Shown here: positions 37,549-49,044 of the stretch, piece after piece
How positions within the stretch are numbered: position 1 is the stretch's first letter
How the letters are laid out: each line of letters starts with the position of its first letter
Origin: Candidatus Competibacter phosphatis
Lineage (GTDB): Bacteria > Pseudomonadota > Gammaproteobacteria > Competibacterales > Competibacteraceae
Length of the DNA stretch: 64,000 nucleotides
NCBI RefSeq assembly: GCF_012939995.1
Contig: NZ_SPMZ01000023.1
Coordinates: forward strand, 48,066-112,065
Reading direction: 5' to 3'
Notes under the pieces: model-generated
What the model was told of the DNA's origin: nothing
The model's input: the letters and a program-made list of their open reading frames with translations, nothing else
The model's database searches: none
Position numbers and translations under genes: made by a program

Positions 37549-39690
37549 TCAAGCCGCTTCATCCATCATCAAGGCGAACACGGTGACGGTCTGAGGCTCG
37601 ATCTGGAAATCGTCGCCGGTACCGATCAGAAGCTCGCCCGCCGCAAGCTGAGGTTGCGAGGTGTCGAGCAGGCAGCGCCAGCCGCGGGCGTTGCGAACGT
37701 CGGGCATGCGAAACGGAACAACGGTTTTCCCGGCATTGAAGATGGCGAGCAGGGTATCGTCGGTTTCCGGATAACCATCCGGTGTGAAGCACTCGCCGGT
37801 ATCACCCGCCAGCAACATACCGAAACAGCGGGCCTTGACCTCCTGCCAGTGATGATCGCTCATGATGCCGCCGCCGGGGCTGATCCATTCGATGTCACGC
37901 AAGCCCGTGGTTTTCGAAATCTGCAGCCCGTGCAGGAACCGTGGCCGACGCAGCACCGGATGCTCGGAGCGCAGGTGAATCAACCGGCGCACGAAATCCT
38001 GAAATTCCAAATCCTCGGCGGGTATATCGTGCCACTTCAGCCAGTTGATCTCATTGTCCTGGCAGTAGGCGTTGTTGTTGCCGTTCTGAGTGCGCCCGGA
38101 TTCGTCGCCGGCCAGCAGCATGGGCGTGCCCTGAGCCAACAGCACGGTGGCCAGCATGTTGCGGCGCAGGCGCAGGCGCAACTGCCGGATGGCCGGGTTG
38201 TCGGTGGGTCCTTCGATGCCCTGGTTGTAGCTGAAATTCGAAGGGTGGCCGTCGCGGTTGTTTTCACCGTTGGCCTCGTTGTGGCGTTCGTTGTAGCTGA
38301 CCAGGTCGGCCAGGGTGAAGCCGTCGTGGCTGGCGATGTAATTGACCGAGGCCCAAGGCCGCCGGCAGTCGTGATCGAACAGGTCGCTGGATGCCAGCAG
38401 GTTGGAGGCCAAGCGCGGCAACATGCCGTCATCGCCGCACCAGAACCGGCGCGTGGTGTCGCGGAAGCGGTCGTTCCATTCGGTGGTGCCGGCCGGGAAG
38501 CCACCGAGCTGGTAGCCACCGGGGCCGATATCCCAGGGTTCGGCGATGACCTTGACCCGCGATAGGGCCGGGTCCTGGCGGATCGCGTCGAAAAAGCCGC
38601 CCCAGCGATCGTAGCCGTATTCTTCCCGACCCAGGGTGACCGCTAGATCGAAGCGAAAACCGTCCACATGCATGTCGTTGACCCAATAGCGCAGGCTGTC
38701 CATGACCATTTGCAGCACTCGCGGATGGATCAGGTTGAGGGTGTTGCCGCAGCCGGTATCGTTGATGTAGAAGCGGCGGTCGTCGGGCATGAGCCGGTAG
38801 TAGGAGGCATTGTCGATGCCCCGAAAGCTGAGCGTCGGGCCGAATTCGTTGCCTTCGGCCGTGTGGTTGTAGACCACATCCAGCAGCACTTCGATGCCGG
38901 CGTCGTGCAAGCGTTTGACCATGGTCTTGAATTCGGCCAGATCGCCACCACTCAGATAGCGCGATTCCGGCGCGAAGAAGCACAGGGTGTTGTAACCCCA
39001 GTAGTTGCGCAAGCCACGATCCGTGAGAAACCGATCATCGACGAAGGTATGGACCGGCATCAATTCGACGGCGGTGACGCCCAGCGCTTGCAGGTATTTG
39101 ATGATTTCCGGGTGAGCCATTCCGGCGAAGGTACCACGTAGATGGTGGGGTACCCCTTCGTGGCGGATGGTGAAACCGCGGATGTGGGTTTCGTAGATGA
39201 CCGTTCGATTCCAAGGGGTTTCGGGAGGGCGGTCTCCATCCCAGTTAAAACTGGTGTCCACCACCACGCACTTCAGCATGTCGTGGGCATTGTCGCGAGT
39301 ATCGAAGGATAGATCGGCGTTCGAGTGGCCGACCTGGTAGCCACAGTGCTCGTCGCGCAGGTTCAACGAGCCGTAAAACTGCTTGGCATAGGGGTCAAGC
39401 AGCAGTTTGTGGTGGTTGAAACGGTGGCCGATCTGCGGTTCGTAGGGTCCAAACACCCGGTAACCGTATAAGGTACCCGGCCACAGCCCAGGTACGTAAC
39501 CATGCCAGATCTGGTCGGTGTTTTCCGGCAACACCAGCCTCTCGATCTCGCGCTGGCCAGAAGAGTCGAACAAGCACAGTTCGACCTTTTCGGCATGAGC
39601 AGAAAAGAGCGCGAAATTGACGCCCTTGCCATCCCAAGTTGTGCCGAGCGGATAAGGTTTGCCTGGCCACACACGGGCGCGCGATGACAT
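37549..39690 (-). CDS. glgX: glycogen debranching enzyme GlgX (isoamylase type)
   Basis: This enzyme hydrolyses alpha-1,6 branches left by phosphorylase during glycogen breakdown. The N-terminal CBM48 domain (PLGTTWDGKGVNFALFSAHA) precedes a GH13 barrel: VYNHTAEGNE near 258, the nucleophile in DGFRFDLAVTLG near 334, the acid in VIAEPWDIG near 370, and the third Asp in IASHDGFTL near 442. Length is 713 residues, complete. It is the leftmost member of the glycogen cluster; glgB, glgC and malQ lie 2 to 8 kb to the right. The upstream region 39691-39858 is AT-rich. Confidence 0.94.
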   Translation of the reverse strand: MSSRARVWPGKPYPLGTTWDGKGVNFALFSAHAEKVELCLFDSSGQREIERLVLPENTDQIWHGYVPGLWPGTLYGYRVFGPYEPQIGHRFNHHKLLLDPYAKQFYGSLNLRDEHCGYQVGHSNADLSFDTRDNAHDMLKCVVVDTSFNWDGDRPPETPWNRTVIYETHIRGFTIRHEGVPHHLRGTFAGMAHPEIIKYLQALGVTAVELMPVHTFVDDRFLTDRGLRNYWGYNTLCFFAPESRYLSGGDLAEFKTMVKRLHDAGIEVLLDVVYNHTAEGNEFGPTLSFRGIDNASYYRLMPDDRRFYINDTGCGNTLNLIHPRVLQMVMDSLRYWVNDMHVDGFRFDLAVTLGREEYGYDRWGGFFDAIRQDPALSRVKVIAEPWDIGPGGYQLGGFPAGTTEWNDRFRDTTRRFWCGDDGMLPRLASNLLASSDLFDHDCRRPWASVNYIASHDGFTLADLVSYNERHNEANGENNRDGHPSNFSYNQGIEGPTDNPAIRQLRLRLRRNMLATVLLAQGTPMLLAGDESGRTQNGNNNAYCQDNEINWLKWHDIPAEDLEFQDFVRRLIHLRSEHPVLRRPRFLHGLQISKTTGLRDIEWISPGGGIMSDHHWQEVKARCFGMLLAGDTGECFTPDGYPETDDTLLAIFNAGKTVVPFRMPDVRNARGWRCLLDTSQPQLAAGELLIGTGDDFQIEPQTVTVFALMMDEAA

Positions 39691-39858
39691 GGTCGGTTCT
39701 CCTGGAGAGGGTTAAGTGTCGTGATGGTGGAAAATGCGCGGACGGACTTTCATCCACGGCGCTTCGAAAACAGTTTATGACATTTCACGCAAAGTGCTCG
39801 TTTTGCACTATATAAAATGATCTTATATCATCTTATAATTCTCATATTTTTCAAACTC
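39691..39858. promoter_or_regulatory. AT-rich intergenic region upstream of glgX
   Basis: This gap is markedly richer in A and T than glgX. It holds two small inverted repeats: AGTGC/GCACT around 39793-39809 and ATGAT-CTTAT-ATCAT at 39817-39831, plus several TATA-like hexamers. It should contain the glgX promoter (reverse strand). It also lies directly after the Tus-like gene, so a terminator or a Tus-binding site is possible; no match to the E. coli Ter core was seen. Confidence 0.4.
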
Positions 39859-40755
39859 TCAACGATAGGCACGGCGATAACGATGAACGCGAATCGAAGG
39901 TAAAAACGGTTCATCTTCAATCCGTACGTCTGCTCGCCGCAAACGAGGATTGGCGATAGGCTCGGGTGCAACCGGCACAAATTCAGGTAGACACCCATCG
40001 CGCCGCAGGGGTATCAATACCGGCAGGGGTACTTGCATCAACCGTCGCCGTACCCCAGCACCTTCATGATCGGCGAAGACAATGTTGGCTCGCAGGTGAG
40101 GGCAAACTCCACGCACGCGCGCCAGCATTTCATCGACAGGCACTTCGGTCAGTCGTTGCAGTTCCAAACGAATCTGTGGGGTTTCAACCCGCTGTTCCAG
40201 CAACCGGCGGGCTGCGGCCACACTGGTGCGCTGAATGACACGGCCCTGTTTGGACCAGGTAAAACCGATCTTCAACGGCCACTGTTCGAGCAGCGGCAGG
40301 TGCCGATATGCTTGTTTGAGGTTCAGACGGGCAGCCCCCATGCGCCGCATCGCCGCCGCCACCGGTTCCTGGCGGTGATGGAGATCCACCATCACCGCAT
40401 TTGCTTCAAGCCGACCGAGTACTTTCAGAGCCAACACGGCTTGTTTGAACTCATCCTTGGCTGCGTTGCAGGCGTGCGCCGCGATCAAGGTTTCAGAGCT
40501 TGCGCCGACGATGCCAGGGCAGGTCAGGGTTTCCCGTCCATCTCGACAATCTTCATACCAAAGCGCTCGATAAAGTTGGATCGCCTTGAGTCGCATATCA
40601 AGATCGGTCGCGAGTTCGGCCTCGGTACGCGATACCCAGGACGGCAAAGCCGCGTCTCGCCGGACCGCCGTGCAAAAGACATTCAAGCATCCGAGCAATG
40701 TTTCAAATCGTTCCAATAAAGCGAGGCGTAAGGGAATCGCTGATGGAACTGGCAT
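39859..40755 (-). CDS. Tus-like replication-terminus site-binding protein
   Basis: The 298-residue protein resembles Tus over most of its length, judged by memory rather than alignment. A TCPGIVG block near residue 77 corresponds to RLPGVLCY of E. coli Tus. LNLKQAYRHLPLLEQ with KIGFTWSKQGRVIQR parallels LNAYRTLTVLHD with RFGWANKHII. The C-terminal third is basic and Pro-rich and ends in a PSIRVHRYR strand like PRLHLYVAD. The size fits (Tus has 309 residues). Tus binds Ter sites and stops replication forks from one side. ATG 40755 has AAGGAAG upstream; TTG 40791 and ATG 40782 are alternatives. It follows cysB by fewer than 50 bases. Confidence 0.55.
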   Translation of the reverse strand: MPVPSAIPLRLALLERFETLLGCLNVFCTAVRRDAALPSWVSRTEAELATDLDMRLKAIQLYRALWYEDCRDGRETLTCPGIVGASSETLIAAHACNAAKDEFKQAVLALKVLGRLEANAVMVDLHHRQEPVAAAMRRMGAARLNLKQAYRHLPLLEQWPLKIGFTWSKQGRVIQRTSVAAARRLLEQRVETPQIRLELQRLTEVPVDEMLARVRGVCPHLRANIVFADHEGAGVRRRLMQVPLPVLIPLRRDGCLPEFVPVAPEPIANPRLRRADVRIEDEPFLPSIRVHRYRRAYR

Positions 40756-40790
40756 GCACGCTTCCTTTATATCATCATCCATAGTTTTCA

Positions 40791-41822
<1,032 letters not shown>

Positions 41823-44062
41823 TCAATCTACAGAACGCGGCTGACAGGATAGAAGCACTATTCCAGCCAAGGGAGGCAAGTCCACCACCAATGAATAAGT
41901 TTGTCCCATATGAAAAACCGAAACGGCAAGAATATCACCCCTGGTGACGTTAGTTAGACCACTACCTCCATAGCAGCGCGCATCGGAGCTCAATACTTCC
42001 TTGTAAACCCCAGGTCCCGGTACCCCAATCCGATAACCAAGACGCCCCACCGCCGCAAAATTCAACGCAACCACCGCAAGTTGGTCTTTATCAGTATTAT
42101 GACGTAGATACACCACAACCGACTGAGCGGCATCATGGCAGTCCAACCACTCAAAACCTTCCTGACTAAATTCATGGCCATACAGGCTTTCGGTCGAGCA
42201 ATATAGGATATTAAGATCACGAAGCAGTTTCTGCATACCCCGGTGCTCCGGTAAACGCAGCAACTCCCAATCCAGCATGCCATCGCAATCCCACTCACGC
42301 TCCTGCGCGAACTCGTTGCCCATGAACAAAAAATTTCTTGCCCGGATACATCCACATATAAACATAAAGCAGCCGTAGATTGGCAAAACGCTGGTAACGA
42401 TCCCCTGGCATTCTAGCGAGTAGCGAGCCCTTGCCATGAACAACTTCATCATGTGACAAAGGCAACATAAAGTTCTCGGTGAAGGCGTACAACAAGCCGA
42501 AGGTCAGCAAGTCGTGATGATGGCGGCGCAAAGCCGGATCGAACGAAAGATACTCCAAAATATCGTGCATCCAGCCCATATTCCATTTCATGCCAAACCC
42601 TAAACCACCCATCCAGGTCGGTCGGGTAACCAAAGGCCAGGCGGTGGACTCCTCGGCGATCATCAATACACCTGGATGGCGACGATGAATGACCTCATTC
42701 AGTTCACGCAGAAAAGCAATCGCCTCCAAATTCTCATTGCCTCCAAACGGATTCGGAGCCCATTCACCCGATTCGCGGGCATAATCCAAATAGAGCATGG
42801 AGGCCACGGCATCGACTCGCAAACCATCCAGATGGCATTCCTCCAACCAGAAACAGGCACTAGCCAACAGAAAAATTCTTGACCTGATTACGATTGTAAT
42901 CGAAGACCAAAGTACCCCAAGTACGGTGCTCGCCACGCGCCGGATCCGCATATTCGTAGAGGTGCGCACCATCGAAGCGCGCCAAGGCATGAGCATCCTT
43001 GGGAAAATGGCCAGGCACCCAATCAAGGATCACGCCAATACCCGCCTGGTGGCAACAATCAACCAAGCGGCGGAAGTCATCCGCTGTACCATAACGACTG
43101 GTCGGCGCGAAATAGCCGGTTGGTTGGTAGCCCCAAGATGCATCCAATGGATGCTCGGTCACCGGCATCAACTCGATATGGGTAAATCCCAATGAACTAA
43201 CGTAAGTCACCAAACGTTTGGCTAATTCATCATAAGATAAGTAGGTACCGGTCTCATCCCGCTGCCAGGAACCAAGATGCACCTCGTAGACGGACAATGG
43301 AGACTTCGTCCAATCCCGCTGCCGCCGTCGGCGCATCCAGAGATCGTCATGCCAGGAATATGCGGTGCTGTCCACGATGATCGAGGCGGTGGCCGGCCGC
43401 CGCTCGAACTCATAACCGTAAGGGTCAATCTTATTCAACAGCTCGCCGGTCTCGCGGCTGAGAATATCAAAGCGGTAACGCATGCCGGCCGACACGCCGG
43501 GCACGAACAACTCCCAGACCTCACCCCGACGGCGCAAGGGATGAAACCGGCCTTCCCATTCGTTGAAGTCGCCAGCCACACTGGCGCAAGCAGCATGTGG
43601 TGCCCAGACCGCAAACAGGACTCCACCGATGCCATCCACCACGCGCGGATGTGCCCCCAAAACGCGGTAAACATGCATATGACGGCCCTCGTTGAACAGA
43701 TGCAAATCATACAGACTCAATTGCGGCGCGAAACTATAAGGGTCGTGGGCAATATGTTGGTTGCCACCGGCATCCAGCCAGTTCAACTGATAGTGAGTCG
43801 GCAGGCCATCGAGCGGACCCTGCCATTCGAACAAGTCGGTATCGGCCAACCGTGACAGCGACTGACCGATACCGATCAGGCTGACTTGGCGGGCACCGGG
43901 TAGAAATACCCGGATCTGTGCCTGAGTGCCGCGACCGTGACATCCGAGTACCGCGCCTGGGTCCGGGTGTCGCCCCGCTTGCAGCAGAGCGGCATGGTCG
44001 ATCATGGGGATATCAGCCAGAGTTGGATGCCGCTGGCTGTCTTCGTGGTCAGAATGGGTCAT
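41823..44062 (-). CDS. glgB: 1,4-alpha-glucan branching enzyme GlgB (two frame breaks)
   Basis: This GH13 enzyme makes alpha-1,6 branches in glycogen. It has an N-terminal extra domain and CBM48 ([24 protein letters not shown] near 112). The catalytic barrel has the nucleophile in [14 protein letters not shown], the acid in [11 protein letters not shown], and [14 protein letters not shown]. The frame breaks twice: at T5 on the coding strand (42871-42875), where KNF should run into [11 protein letters not shown], and at T6 (42328-42333), where PGKKF should run into [10 protein letters not shown]. Removing one T from each gives about 745 residues. Both breaks are +1. GC is lower than in malQ or glgX. 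No clear ribosome site precedes ATG 44062. Confidence 0.9.
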
Positions 44063-44281
44063 CGGGGGAAGTTAACCACTGTGTTTCCAATCGCCTTCCA
44101 GTAGCTCGGACCAGAGCACCGCAAGTAGCAAAAAGCCGCATTCGGGACCTACTATAATTCATCGAGAAATCGCGCAGTGTCTGCCCGCCGTGCGCGGGCC
44201 ACCGACCTGGAGGCGACCCGCCACCTTGCCGGGACTTCAAACCCGCAAGGGGAAAGCATAACAGAGAGAGAAAGTTAACGC

Positions 44282-45553
44282 ATGAGCGCGGCCATCACCT
44301 CACGCTTCGTCAGTCGGCTGACCCGGGAGTCTCTCGCCCTCATTCTGGCGGGTGGCCGGGGTAGCCGGCTCAAGCACCTGACGCTGTGGCGCGCAAAGCC
44401 GGCAACCCCCTTTGGCGGCAAGTATCGAATCATCGATTTTCCTTTATCCAACTGCATCAACTCCGGTATCCGGCGAGTTTGCGTGCTCACCCAATACAAG
44501 GCCCATTCCCTGATCCAACATATCCAACGCGGTTGGGGATTCCTGCGAGGCGAGTTCGGCGAATTCGTGGAACTACTACCGGCCCAACAGCGGATCGACC
44601 AATCCTCATGGTACAAGGGCACCACCGACGCGGTTTACCAGAACCTGGATATTATTCGTACTCATGCTCCTGAATATATTCTTATTTTAGCCGGCGACCA
44701 CATCTACAAAATGGACTATGGTCCGATGCTGGCGCAACATGTGGAAAGCAAGGCCGATGTCACGGTCGGCAGCATCGAGGTTCCCCGCGAACGGGCGCGT
44801 GAATTCGGGGTGCTGACGGTCAACGAAAACAACGAAATCCTCCGTTTCGTGGAAAAACCGCAGAACCCGGAAACCTGCCGGGACAGAGCGACGTCACGTT
44901 GGCCTCGATGGGTATTTACGTATTCAATACTCACTTCCTGTTCGAAAAAACTGATCGAAGACGCAGGTATCGAAGATTCCAATCACGATTTCGGTCGGGA
45001 TCTGGTGCCGCGCCTAATCGGGCGACACCGGGCGATCGCCTATCCGTTTCGCGACGTGCAAACCAAGGAACAGAGTTACTGGCGCGATGTAGGGACGGTG
45101 GATGCATTCTGGGGGGCAAACATGGAGCTGGTCGGCGTGGATCCCGAACTGAACCTATACGATGAACATTGGCCCATCTGGACGTATCAGGACCAGTCGC
45201 CGCCCGCCAAGTTCGTCTTCGACGACGAAGGTCGCCGGGGCATGGCGGTGGATTCCATGATCGCGGATGGTTGCATCATTTCCGGGGGTTACGTCAACCA
45301 TTCCCTGCTGTTTTCCGGCGTCCAAGTCCATTCCTACGTTCAGCTACGGGATGCCGTGGTCCTGCCGGGCGTCGATATCGGCCGCTATTGCCGACTGCAT
45401 AAGGTTATCATTGACCGTGCCTGCATCATTCCTCCGGGAACCGTCATCGGTGAAGATCCGGAAGAAGATGCCCGTCGATTCTATCGCACCGAACAAGGCG
45501 TGGTTTTGGTCGCCCGCGAGATGCTGGGCCAGGAATCCCCCCCTGTTCGCTGA
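44282..45553 (+). CDS. glgC: glucose-1-phosphate adenylyltransferase GlgC (short internally scrambled stretch)
   Basis: GlgC makes ADP-glucose, the committed step of glycogen synthesis. Landmarks are LILAGGRGSRLKHLT near residue 20, KPATPFGGKYRIIDF, GTTDAVYQNL, ILAGDHIYKMDY near 139, and the C-terminal left-handed helix. Length is 423 residues. Residues about 198-222 do not match the family. One C seems to be missing at 44874-44875 and one A extra at 44945-44950; correcting both turns the stretch into LPGQSDVTLASMGIYVFNT followed by FLFEKLIEDAG. The two shifts cancel, so the frame stays open. It is divergent from glgB and followed by malQ. Confidence 0.92.
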   Translation: MSAAITSRFVSRLTRESLALILAGGRGSRLKHLTLWRAKPATPFGGKYRIIDFPLSNCINSGIRRVCVLTQYKAHSLIQHIQRGWGFLRGEFGEFVELLPAQQRIDQSSWYKGTTDAVYQNLDIIRTHAPEYILILAGDHIYKMDYGPMLAQHVESKADVTVGSIEVPRERAREFGVLTVNENNEILRFVEKPQNPETCRDRATSRWPRWVFTYSILTSCSKKLIEDAGIEDSNHDFGRDLVPRLIGRHRAIAYPFRDVQTKEQSYWRDVGTVDAFWGANMELVGVDPELNLYDEHWPIWTYQDQSPPAKFVFDDEGRRGMAVDSMIADGCIISGGYVNHSLLFSGVQVHSYVQLRDAVVLPGVDIGRYCRLHKVIIDRACIIPPGTVIGEDPEEDARRFYRTEQGVVLVAREMLGQESPPVR

Positions 45554-45634
45554 TTCGATCGCCGCAGTCATTTTACTTCGTCCTTTCCGGCCAAATAGAA
45601 CAAGAATTTCCACAATCCAAGGAGTTAATCAGTC

Positions 45635-47110
45635 ATGAATCAGGATTCGCCACTCGACCGGCGGCGCGCGGGTTTATTGTTGCATCCAACTTCGCTACCC
45701 GGAGGCCACGGCAACGGCGATCTGGGACCGGATGCTTATCGGTTCGTCGAATTCATGGCCGCCTGCGGCTTCAGCGTTTGGCAAACGCTGCCGCTGGGAC
45801 CGCCCCACGACGATCTTTCCCCATACTCGGCACAGTCGGTTCACGCGGGGAACCCGCGACTGATCGCGCTCGATCCGCTCGTCGAGGCAGGCTGGCTGCA
45901 AGCGGATCAAGGACCACGAGCGGAGGAAAAGGGTTGGGACTACCGCCAGCGGCGGTTAAGCGAAGCCTATCAGGGATTTCAGCGGCATGGCGCCGCCGAG
46001 CAGGATACCTATGCGGCGTTTCAGCGCCAGCACAAATATTGGTTGGATGACTATGCACTCTATCAGGCTATCCACGCGGCTCACCAGCGGCAGGCGTGGT
46101 TCGATTGGCCCGTCGAGCTGCGTGACCGCCATCCGAAAGCGCTGGCGACGGCGCGGCAACAATATGGGGTGGTCTTCGAACAGTGCAAGTTCGAACAATT
46201 CCTGTTTTACCGGCAATGGGAATCCCTCAAGCGTTTCGCCAATGACCGCGGCATCCTGATCTTCGGCGATATTCCGCTGTTCGTCGGCTACGACAGCGCT
46301 GACGTGTGGGCGCGTCGCGATGCTTTTCAACTGGACAAGGAAGGGCGGCGGGAAGTCGTCGCCGGCGTGCCGCCCGATTACTTCTCCGCCACCGGCCAGC
46401 TCTGGGGCAATCCGCATTACGCTTGGGACAAGATGCGTGCCGACGGTTTTGCATGGTGGAAGGAGCGGATTCGCACGCAGTTCACTCAATTCGACCTGCT
46501 GCGCATCGACCATTTTCGTGGCCTGGAGGCGTACTGGGAGATACCGGCGACGGCCGAGACAGCCGTCAACGGCTGCTGGCGACAGGCGCCGGGCCATGAA
46601 TTGTTCGAAGCCTTGCAGGACGAGTTTGGTCGGTTGCCGCTGGTTGCGGAGGATCTGGGCATCATCACGCCGGAAGTCGAAGCGCTGCGCGACAGCCACG
46701 GCTTGCCGGGCATGAAGGTCCTGCATTTCGCCTTCGGCGGCGGGGCCGACAATCCCTACCTACCGCACAATCACGTCATCAATGCGGTGGCCTATACCGG
46801 AACCCACGATAACGACACCACCATGGGCTGGTTTCAGCAACTGGACGAGTCGACGCGAGCGCATGTGTTCGACTACCTGGGCGGCGGCCCGGAGCGGATG
46901 CCGGATCTGTTGGTGCGAACGGTCTTTGCTTCCGTGGCGCGACTGGCGGTGATACCGATGCAGGACTTGCTGGAGCTGGGCAGCGAGGATCGCATGAACC
47001 GGCCGGGCGTGCCAGATGGCAATTGGACTTGGCGGTTCCGCTGGGAGCAGATCGAACCGCGCATGACCGACCATTACCAACATCTGCTGCACTTGTACGG
47101 GCGCATCTGA
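45635..47110 (+). CDS. malQ: 4-alpha-glucanotransferase MalQ
   Basis: This GH77 amylomaltase transfers maltodextrin segments and works with GlgX and phosphorylase in glycogen turnover. GLLLHPTSLPGGHGNGDLGP starts the domain. The catalytic triad lies in LLRIDHFRGLEAYWEIP near residue 289, LVAEDLGIITPEV near 337, and TGTHDNDTTMGW near 389. Length is 491 residues, complete. AAGGAG at about 45620 precedes ATG 45635. It is 81 bases after glgC and directly abuts guaC. Confidence 0.94.
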   Translation: MNQDSPLDRRRAGLLLHPTSLPGGHGNGDLGPDAYRFVEFMAACGFSVWQTLPLGPPHDDLSPYSAQSVHAGNPRLIALDPLVEAGWLQADQGPRAEEKGWDYRQRRLSEAYQGFQRHGAAEQDTYAAFQRQHKYWLDDYALYQAIHAAHQRQAWFDWPVELRDRHPKALATARQQYGVVFEQCKFEQFLFYRQWESLKRFANDRGILIFGDIPLFVGYDSADVWARRDAFQLDKEGRREVVAGVPPDYFSATGQLWGNPHYAWDKMRADGFAWWKERIRTQFTQFDLLRIDHFRGLEAYWEIPATAETAVNGCWRQAPGHELFEALQDEFGRLPLVAEDLGIITPEVEALRDSHGLPGMKVLHFAFGGGADNPYLPHNHVINAVAYTGTHDNDTTMGWFQQLDESTRAHVFDYLGGGPERMPDLLVRTVFASVARLAVIPMQDLLELGSEDRMNRPGVPDGNWTWRFRWEQIEPRMTDHYQHLLHLYGRI

Positions 47111-48166
47111 ATGCGTATCGAAGCCGGTTTGAAGTTGGGCTTCAAGGATGTATTGATCCGGCCCAAGCGCTCGACGCTGAGCAGTCGCAGCCACGTCAGG
47201 CTCGAACGCAGCTTCAAATTCCGGCACACGGACCGAAGCTGGAGCGGGATTCCGATCATGGCCGCCAACATGGACACCGTCGGCACCTTCGCCATGGCGA
47301 CGGCACTTGCCCGGCATGGCTTGTGCGCGGCCGTGCACAAGCATTATGCGCCAGCGGAATGGGCGGTGTTCGTTACGCAACTGAATGGCACGGACGAAAG
47401 CCAGTTGTTGGACAACGTGGCGGTTAGCACCGGTATCTCGGACCACGATCTCGATAAATTGACCCGGATCATGGAATGCCATCCGGCATTGACCTTCATC
47501 TGCATGGACGTGGCGAACGGCTATTCGGAGGATTTCGTGGCCCGGATCGGCGAGGTCCGGACGCGCTATCCAGACAAGATCATCATCGCCGGCAATGTGG
47601 TCACCGGCGAAATGGTGGAACAACTGCTGCTGTCCGGCGCCGACATCGTCAAGGTCGGCATCGGGCCGGGCTCGGTTTGCACCACACGGATCAAGACCGG
47701 TGTGGGCTACCCGCAATTGTCGGCGATCATCGAGTGCGCCGACGCCGCGCACGGGTTGTCCGGGCATATCATTTCGGATGGCGGTTGCGTCTGCTCCGGT
47801 GATGTGGCCAAGGCATTCGGCGCGGGCGCGGATTTCGTCATGCTGGGCGGCATGCTGGCGGGGCACGACGAGGGCGGCGGAGAAGTCCTGCAAGAGCAGG
47901 ATGGACAGCGCCGAGTCAGGTTCTACGGCATGAGTTCGAAAACGGCAATGGAGAAATACAGCGGCGGGGTTGCCGATTACCGCGCCTCGGAAGGCAAGAC
48001 CGTAACCGTACCATACCGGGGACCCGTGGAGGAAACGATCAAGGATATCTTGGGCGGGCTGCGTTCCGCTTGTACCTATGTCGGAGCCAGCCAGCTCAAG
48101 GAACTGAGCAAGCGCACCACCTTCGTCAGGGTGATGGAACAGCACAATCCCATTTTCAATGAGTAG
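47111..48166 (+). CDS. guaC: GMP reductase GuaC
   Basis: GuaC converts GMP to IMP with NADPH, releasing ammonia, in purine salvage. The IMPDH/GMPR barrel shows the catalytic Cys in [20 protein letters not shown] near residue 186, [25 protein letters not shown], and the flap region [15 protein letters not shown]. It lacks CBS domains and is 351 residues long, as in enteric GuaC. ATG 47111 follows the malQ stop with no gap, so it is probably co-transcribed. Confidence 0.94.
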   Translation: MRIEAGLKLGFKDVLIRPKRSTLSSRSHVRLERSFKFRHTDRSWSGIPIMAANMDTVGTFAMATALARHGLCAAVHKHYAPAEWAVFVTQLNGTDESQLLDNVAVSTGISDHDLDKLTRIMECHPALTFICMDVANGYSEDFVARIGEVRTRYPDKIIIAGNVVTGEMVEQLLLSGADIVKVGIGPGSVCTTRIKTGVGYPQLSAIIECADAAHGLSGHIISDGGCVCSGDVAKAFGAGADFVMLGGMLAGHDEGGGEVLQEQDGQRRVRFYGMSSKTAMEKYSGGVADYRASEGKTVTVPYRGPVEETIKDILGGLRSACTYVGASQLKELSKRTTFVRVMEQHNPIFNE

Positions 48167-48178
48167 ATTTCGACCGCC

Positions 48179-48980
48179 GTGACCGCTGACCAGATTTGGA
48201 GATTACTGAGCGCCATCCGCGAGCGGCGGCCTCTGGTGCATAACATCACCAACTTCGTGGTGATGAACAACAGCGCGAATGCACTGCTGGCGCTGGGAGC
48301 TTCGCCGGCCATGGTGCATTCCAACGACGAAGTGGAGGATTTTGTCGCGCTCAGCCAGGCACTGGTGGTCAACATCGGCACCTTGTATTCGGAGCAGATC
48401 GCCGCCAGCAAGTTGGCGGCGATCCGAGCGAAGGCGGCTGGCATACCGTGGGTGCTCGATCCGGTGGGGGCGGGGGCTACACCGTACCGGACAGGCTGCG
48501 GCGGTTGCCCTGGCCCGATTGGGGCCGAGCGTCATTCGGGGCAACGGGTCGGAGATTCTGGCCTTGGCACAACAGGCGCGGGCAGGGCAGGGCAGGGGGG
48601 TCGACAGTCTTCACGGTTCGGAAGCAGCGCTGGATGCGGCACGAAAACTGGCCGAGGACAGCGGCGCGGCGATTGCGATTACCGGCGAAGTGGATTACGT
48701 GACCGATGGTCGGCGAGTCGTGGAAATTCATAACGGCCATGCGCTGATGACGCGAGTCACCGGATTGGGATGTTCGGCGACGGCGGTTATTGGCGCATTC
48801 TTGGCCGTGGAACCCGATGCGTTGGCGGCGACCGTGGCGGCGTTGGCGGTGTTCGGCGTGGCCGGAGAACTGGCGGCGGAACAGGCGAGGGGACCAGGAA
48901 GTTTGCAGGTGGAACTGCTGGATGCGCTCTATGCGCTGGATGCGGCGACCCTGACCGCGCGGGCGCGGGCCACCGGTTAG
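48179..48980 (+). CDS. thiM: hydroxyethylthiazole kinase ThiM (frameshifted around 48465-48505)
   Basis: ThiM phosphorylates 4-methyl-5-(2-hydroxyethyl)thiazole in thiamine salvage. The first frame from GTG 48179 has [24 protein letters not shown] and DPVGAGA; the second frame has [23 protein letters not shown] and the catalytic [14 protein letters not shown]. They join with a single extra base somewhere between GAGATPYR and [11 protein letters not shown], in a G/C-rich stretch. The corrected length is about 266 residues. It lies 12 bases after guaC. Confidence 0.87.
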
Positions 48981-49044
48981 CAACAGGGGGCAATGCGCGG
49001 GTTTTCGTCTCCGTTAGTCCCCCGCGCATCGCCCCTCTGGTTTT

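Noticed and set aside
39781..39858. A Ter (Tus-binding) site next to the Tus-like gene
   Set aside because: The A/T-rich inverted repeats do not match the non-palindromic E. coli Ter core, and the recognition site of a distant Tus cannot be guessed.
42328..42875. Programmed frameshifting in glgB at T-rich runs
   Set aside because: Two separate sites in a single-product enzyme, and the same +1 pattern in many unrelated genes, make sequencing error far more likely.
44874..44950. A genuine insertion or variable loop in GlgC
   Set aside because: Shifting frame across this stretch restores the family sequence exactly, so the odd residues come from two cancelling indels.
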